A DNA stretch of 64,000 nt from the NCBI GenBank assembly GCA_936450465.1, contig OW388293.1, positions 51,859,201-51,923,200 of the forward strand. Reading direction: 5' to 3'. A program made the translations under genes and the position numbers. Shown here one piece after another: positions 57,305 through 64,000 of the stretch; the stretch's first letter is position 1; every line of letters begins with the position of its first letter. The DNA comes from Gibbula magus. Taxonomy: Eukaryota > Mollusca > Gastropoda > Trochida > Trochidae. Under the pieces are notes generated by a model. That model was not told where the DNA came from. It made no database searches and saw only the letters and a list, made by a program, of their open reading frames with translations.

Positions 57305-60300
57305 ACCCAAGGTTAGGTTAGTAAATATCCGAAATTCAAACTCCAAATAGCATACCCGGGTGTTATTCACATATCGACCTCTGACGGCTGATAACAAGGT
57401 TGTTACATAGAAAATCAACCTGTCAGAACAATGGACATAACATACCCTAGTGGTGTAACGTCTGAAAGGCACTCGTTCGGTATAATTATAATTCGTATCA
57501 AATAAGACCTCGTGTAGTGTTCTCTATTTATCTATCGATTTGTCAATTCACGAATTCTCTCCCTTACCATAGGTCCAGTGAAACGTTTGGATTTGTGACC
57601 ATAAATACTAAAATAAATATTACATTCAAGAACATTAGTTATCGACCGAAACAGGAAATTAACAGTTGTTATATAACAAGAAAGGAATGATTGATACACT
57701 AAAACAGTTGTCAAATAAGAAACAGTTCTAACACATGAACATATTAATATTGTTGTTACATAAAAGAAAATTACATAATTGATATCCATAAACGAAGTAT
57801 TTACGGTAATGCTATAATGATGTCCTCAGAATTCTCTCCATGTGGATGCTTGTTCATGTTTGCACCAAATGCTGAGGTTTGCAATGCTTTTACTCATGTT
57901 TATTTGATACTATCAGGAAACAAGATCAATGAGAAGTAACCTGCCATATATCAGGGACATGAGCAGTCTCACAGTTGACCCGAATGTGGACATTTATAAT
58001 ACTTAATGGTTATTTATGAAATTTGTTTTTTTGTATCATGGTGGTCTGAAAATAACATTTTCCATGACCACGGATGTCTTTATCCCAGTTGTTACAGCTG
58101 CAAAAGTCCCATTCTTGACAGGCTGACAACACGTTCCATTGAATTGCTATGTATGTTACATTATACCTTGTACTGTATTCTTGTACCACCTCTGGTGGTC
58201 TTATGGAATAAAACGATTGATTGAAAACAGCGGTGTATCCCAATTTCGTGGTGTGTTACTGACGTCATTTCCCTGCTGTTTCTCGCTAACCATTCAAGAT
58301 TGAGCCTTTTAACTATTTTTCCAATTATGTTAATTATAAATTTTGTTAAGTACCATGTAACAAATACCTATTAAACACTTGGTTGATTTTCATTTTGTAT
58401 TTGAATACTCATTTATTCAAGATTTCGAGGAAAATGAAGCTTTCGTAAAAATGTCCAACATTTCGTAGAATTGAAAAATAAGTACTGAATTATATACACT
58501 GTCTAGAATAATGTATTTATGCTTCATTTTATGGAAAATAATAGAAATAACAAATACTGCATGTCGGAATTACGAAATCATCCTGTTACAATGGAAATTA
58601 AAATTATATCTCATTTTAGGTTAATCTGCTATGCATGAAGTAAAAATATTTACGATTTGTCTTTTTCCTTTGGAAAATCCCGAATAACAGTGTCGAACAT
58701 AAACTCATAATCAGTTGTTATTGGTCATAGTGTATTAAAATACTTATGATTGCAGGTGAGATCATTTTCAGCAATGTGAAATAAGTTCGAAAATTACTGC
58801 ATTTATTGATTCTGTGTCGATTTATTTGCACCTACATGTGAACTTCCAGTATTGACAAAAATGGCGGATGAAAAAAGAATATCTGTTATTCATTGTATAA
58901 TGTGTTAACAATGTCAAATCAGTTCTTGGTAAATACTGACGATAACACAAAGTTCAATAGTTCGATAATATCAATCAATCAACGTACACACATATATAGG
59001 AACAGTTACTTAATCTCGTGTCCTCAGAGGTTGCTTGGTATCAATCTATTGGTTTTTATTATCACAAATCTGACAACTGTATATGTATGTAATTTTCTGA
59101 AAAAGGGAAAGTGGTAAATAATGCATTTTACAAATGTGAAACTCATACGACTCATCTATAATTGAATAATTTGTTTACCATATGTAAAATTGAAGATGAC
59201 ATTTATTTTACATTTTCTGTCATAATCCAATCTCTGAAGCACAAAAAGACATCTAATTTGCATCCTGCTCAGTCCATCATGGGACTCAAAGTCCTACAAG
59301 TACATACATATTAATAGGTGACAATGTTTATATTCCTGATGAATCGAAATTGATCATGCATCTGTACATTAGCAACATGACAGTGAATCATTTTATGCAA
59401 CCTGGGTATGCATATGTTTACTTAATTTTTAGTGTCATTGCAAGAAATAGCACAATTTAGTTAAAACTAGATATAATGTTATACGTAGTTTTAATTAGAT
59501 AGGAGGTATCAAAACCTTATTTTCAAGTGTCAAAATACCTCGCAATATCATGCCATTTTAGAGATAAATAAGGAGCACGTGCAGATTAGGATTCGATACA
59601 GCTAATCAGAAATAAGGCAAGGAAGTAGATGGCGGTTTATTCAAAATCAAAGCGGAATTGTGATCGTTAATTTTAAGGATTTAAGGTCAAAATGTCAGAA
59701 GACATGACCTCTGCCGAGCAGTACTCAGATAAAGAACAGTGTGGTGCGACTGTGATATGATTTTAATGAGATTGCACTCCTCAAACCGTTAAACAACTAG
59801 GATGCTGAGTGATGCAATATATAGGGTGAAGAACGTATATGTTTAGAAACACGTAACAGACTGGCACAGATAACAAAGAGCAACTGAAGACCTTTACAGA
59901 AATCCTATTGCTTTCTCATACAAACTGAAAACACATCGTTAGCAGATATATTATGTTTCTCATCATTATGCACTGGATGGTATCTTATATTTCTTCTTTC
60001 ACATCATCTTTCAAACACTGATGATTATTTATTTTTCTGTTGAACCATTTTAGCAGCTATAAAATAATAAACAAAATGACCGAAGCTAGCTGACCGCCAA
60101 GGCCCAGATTGGCAAACGTTGATAATAAATTCAATGATTTTGGAGAATTCAATAGTTTTTAGAGGAATACATCAAACCCTTTAATTCTGTTACCATTATT
60201 AAAGTAAAACCATGCTTGAAACACACAGGTTAACCCCAAAGGCCTTTGGTATGCGTTTGAGTGACAACAATATTTGTATTGAGAAATTCTACAAAGTTCA

Positions 60301-60980
60301 TGTCACGAGAGTCAAACTACATTACATACAGTTACATCATATCAAATATATTACTTCTAATGAATTGGTATGCAATACTACAAGAAAAGATACAGATTGA
60401 GACAAAAAGTTGAAGGAAACACAAAATAAGATAATTGTTTATACTTCCGACCAAAATTTGGTTATTTTTGTGTGAACATAATTCAGGCAATGTTAACCAC
60501 TGTCAGTGAATTTGAAGGGGGTAAAGTAATTTCGTAACCTTTGATTGGTCAGTCATGTATTAAGACATAATTGGAGTTTGGTGCAGGACACATTTAAAGG
60601 ACAATTTAACAATGGCCATCACATCTGATTCGTCAGTGGTAGGTTTCTTATACTTGACATGTGTATCCCTTGTCAACTGAACAATCAGAGGTCATAGTTT
60701 TCAATCTGACCAAAACCTATGTCATCTTATATGTAGGGAAGAAGACTGCACTATATGATTGTTTGTAAATTATCCGTAAAGAGGGTATTATGAGGATTAA
60801 TTGAACATCAATTTAGCAGATTGCAGGGTATGTTGTGCTTTAATAGCACAATTTGAGTTACATTACATTGTGTATATAGTTGCGACGCACTGATCAAACA
60901 TTTTTCGTATTATAGTTTATTTCTATTGGTACTGTTTAGGGAATCATGTTGTGATTCAATGTTGTAAACCAAATACATCA
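57305..60980. other. No gene established
   Basis: AT-rich. A LINE/SINE-like end AATAAAACGATTGATTG lies near 58207. A possible start exon is at 59692 (MSEDMTSAEQYSDKEQCG), with AGATGGCGG 60 bp upstream, but no acceptor-matched continuation was found. Confidence 0.35.
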
Positions 60981-60989
60981 ACGTTATAT

Positions 60990-63690
60990 TATGAAATAGA
61001 GAACATTATTACTGTAAATGTAAGTTAAATATGACATGCAAATGGAAAATCATTCAATTATTGTGGTTAACTTTCTTTCAGAGGTAATGTTTATAATCTT
61101 TACAACTGGCCTGGGGTTCGGTATACAAGCAATTGTTTTCGGTCATGACAAACATATAAATTACTGTTGATGACAGTAGCTTTACCGGTCAAGAGATCGA
61201 ATCTAACAATGCTAGAAGATCGAAGTTCGATACCTACATAGTGCTTGTCATAATTTATTGTTTTATTATTTTACTTGTCGATTCATATGAAATAACATGA
61301 ACACATCCAATTTTCAAATATAATGACGAATGCATATTAGTTATTGATTTCATAAAGCCTTGACCACATTAAATCAATGATACGTGACTAATGACAAAAC
61401 AAACCCAGTTCATTAGTTTAGGTATATAAATTGATGATGCCAGAAATAGTATTTACTCAGTAACAATCGCTTGCAAAAACACTTCATAGGATCATTAAAC
61501 TATGTTATGTTCACCAGAAATCTAAGATCTAGAATATATACTCACTATGAAACTACAATATCTGGTTATGAATGAGCATTACAAACGTTTAGTATGACAC
61601 GTCCATCATCATGTGGTTATGTATATTTACTCATCACTATTTTAAAACCCCATGAGGAATGTTTTTGTAGTATATTTACGCATGCTGATCTGCATTGAAG
61701 GACATGCGACTAACAATATGTGTGCTTGGATAAATAACCTCAGCAATAGTTCAACATGAAATGACTAATTCGTCAACAAGTTATGGTATAAATTAGATTA
61801 AGTTGTCGTTTAACATTGCATTTTATTTGTAATATATATGGTAAATTTGATTAACGACGTAATATCAGTATGTGTTACAGACTCACCAGGTAGATCAATA
61901 TAATTCCAGGAGTTTATACTCAGACTATCTCTAGAAAGTCGAAGACACTGAGAGAAGCTGTCAGATCCTTCCATAACATTTTTTCGAGCAGTTCTACCCT
62001 GACCGGAAGCTGGCAGAACTTCCTAGAAGGGAAGGGAACTAATTCCATGAAGTTGCTTGTTACAAGCTTGTTCCTTTACTGTTGCAAATTAAAGTTTGTG
62101 ACCCCAAAGCAGCCAAACTTTGTTAAAAGTTGTATGTTAGGAAAATACATTCTCATAACAATAATTACAATAAATTTAATTTTCGTAATGCCAATGAAAT
62201 CAGGACGGATGATTTGCTTAACAGATAGATCAATAAAATGCGACAAGTTCCATACATCAACATTAGACGTTAATTGGATTCTGATGTTCAATGATGATAA
62301 TTCCATGACCAATATCCGGAAAGAAACCATGATATCTAATGTTATCTGCATAAGACACATGCTATCGACTGATACAAACTTTCTAAGGGCACCAGCCTAA
62401 CCTGCTTTCAATCCGTAGGTTGTATTAACATCGATCCAGGGATGTATAATATTTCATAATCAGTCACATTACATTTACCAACTCAAAGAAAATAAAAACA
62501 AATAATATATGCGTGGAAGTATGTGGTAGTGGAAATTTGATATTTAATATTTATTTCACATTGTTCAAACATTGTTTTGACAAAACTTTTAAAAATATTA
62601 CTGATATATGTGATATGATAATGCTTTGAAATATGTGCAGCGCATACCATGATCAATTCTATATTCAGAAAGGAAATGAAATTCATTTCTACAAACTACA
62701 ACAGAGTTCTCATTACAAATGTAACAAAGTCCTTGTCAAATTCAAATCTATATGTATTTTTATATATTGGGAGTGCGTCGATTCAAAGCATTGGATTCTA
62801 TGCCGATTCTATTTAGAGTTAAAACAGTTAAATGCGGTTTAATGCTAAATAAACTTGTGACATTTGAACAAACATCAAGGGATGGACATTTGTGCATTGA
62901 AGAAAACAAGACTTGTTTCCGACAATCACTCATTCTCAAATGAAATCCTTTCAAAAGCTGTTTTTTATTGCCCGAACCTCCAAAACCAACCCACACCGAT
63001 ACTTTGAATACACTATTTCGGCCGGTACAAACCTTTGTTTTTCTTTCAACTTTGTCAAAAGTGTGTAACAGCTCTGCTAATGATATACAATTCTTGTGTA
63101 AAGTGTAAACGTTTGAACCCATAGTTCGTTACAACATATTTTTGTTTATGAATTTGACTCTAATATAAATTATTTTAATTTAAAAATGTATTAACTCAAA
63201 GTTATGTTCTTTTCATTTAAGCGTTATTTCATTATTCATAAGGGTTGTGAAATCGAATGTTTTATCTCAAAGAAATGATTTATTTTAAATATAAACATGC
63301 CCCGCTTCATTGATTGTTACTGCGCATGTCTTTTCTAAAGACGTCAACCACTTCAAGACAGTCATGACTAATATTATTACTTTAGCTTTTATTGATGACA
63401 GTTGCTTAACCTTTTTATCAAGAGATGGAATCAATACAAAACAATGACATTGGTTTATGAGTATATCTCTTAAGTACTTTAAATATCAATGTATTGAGTC
63501 TTTGTCGATTTTTTTGTGAACGTCAAGTATTCAAAAAAGTACAGACGAGTGGAAAATTTAGTATCACATATTGATTTTATAGACTGTTGACCATCATTTT
63601 CGGACAATGCCACGTGAATAACAGTAATAAAGAGACAGTTCAATAATTTATAATATCAATGGGTTTGTCAAGAATAATAAGGAACAGAAA
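60990..63690. repeat. Segmental duplication, copy 2
   Basis: Collinear with 46680-51290 (see that entry). It lacks the minisatellite and the MITE but has about 300 bp of extra sequence at 61920-62240. Confidence 0.8.
61163..61236 (+). ncRNA. tRNA-like sequence, copy 2
   Basis: About 90% identical to 46858-46930 within the box A to box B interval, clearly more than its flanks. Contains TCTAACA and GAAGTTCGATACC. Confidence 0.4.
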
Positions 63691-63764
63691 AGAACATCGA
63701 TTTCATTACTAAGGGTCCATGTTCTTAGTTTCTAAAAATAATGCGATACTGTTCGCATAACGAT

Positions 63765-64000
63765 TTAAAGGGACAGTAGCAAGGTTTTTCGCTCAAATAA
63801 GTTGAAAAATAATTTCACCAATATTTAAAGACCAGAAAATCAAGTTAAAAAATGAGTGTACATGGTCCGGTAAAGCCATAGGAATCGTTTTTGTAATTCA
63901 CAATCACCACTTCGGATAATAATACCCTCTTAAGTAAATATAAATGATATAAACTATCAACATAAATGGGAAACTTGAAACAATAAAATTTGCAAAAAAA
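63765..64000. mobile_element. TTAA-flanked MITE, second copy, cut by window end
   Basis: Inverted copy of the family at 27789-28150, starting TTAAAGGGACAGTAGCAAGG and sharing TCGCTCAAATAAGTTG and AAAAATAATTTCACCAA. It runs to the last base. Confidence 0.8.

Noticed and set aside
1..64000. CRISPR arrays, operons, bacterial promoters or phage genes
   Set aside because: Spliced genes, SINEs and metazoan transposons show eukaryotic DNA; the tandem arrays lack alternating unique spacers.

Overview
This is eukaryotic, AT-rich, intron-bearing DNA. It is most likely from a lophotrochozoan, and probably a marine mollusc. The reasons are a tRNA-Arg-headed SINE present four times, 'TATACCCCCGnTACGAGG'-type invertebrate repeats, Penelope, DIRS, Crypton and gypsy debris, Tc1/mariner-like and Harbinger-like insertions, and short exons with GTAAGT/TTNCAG junctions. 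There is no operon-like or bacterial organisation. I assign no species. All calls come from reading the sequence by eye, without alignments or searches.

Host genes are few and broken into short exons. (1) A pair of paralogous tetraspan membrane-protein genes lies on the minus strand. Gene A (exons 1-2 at 2659-2719 and 1325-1410) runs off the left edge. Gene B can be assembled completely from five exons (38293 down to 26509) into a 176-residue four-helix protein. (2) A divergent ADF/cofilin-like gene of two exons (45212-45525, 45840-45990, plus strand) encodes 154 residues. (3) A minus-strand gene of unknown function is inferred from phase-compatible exons between 44853 and 40260. (4) A plus-strand start exon and a second exon with a Myb/SANT-like segment lie at 55768-56571. 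(5) Isolated possible exons lie at 38648-38868 and 59692.

Mobile DNA by region: 4.5-7.3 kb holds a gypsy-type integrase fragment fused in frame to a PHD-finger/zinc-motif/TatD-nuclease reading frame, now decayed. A Crypton-type tyrosine recombinase relic follows at 7.7-8.4 kb. 10.0-10.4 kb holds a Penelope GIY-YIG remnant. 10.9-21.1 kb holds a minus-strand LINE split by a 6.6-kb TA-flanked insertion (13389-19994). Intron 4 of gene B (26.7-33.5 kb) has collected a tandem array, a TTAA-flanked MITE, a deleted DIRS element with both terminal repeats and its internal complementary region, and a SINE. 35.2-36.3 kb is a 39-bp minisatellite in intron 2 of gene B. 46.7-51.3 kb and 61.0-63.7 kb are diverged copies of one segment. 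51.8-54.8 kb holds Penelope fragments with hammerhead ribozyme motifs and long AT microsatellites.

The signals most worth following are a set of long-stem fold-back hairpins that share a structured apex although their stems differ; the large TA-flanked element; hammerhead ribozymes beside Penelope pieces; the integrase/PHD/TatD frame; and the tetraspan gene pair.
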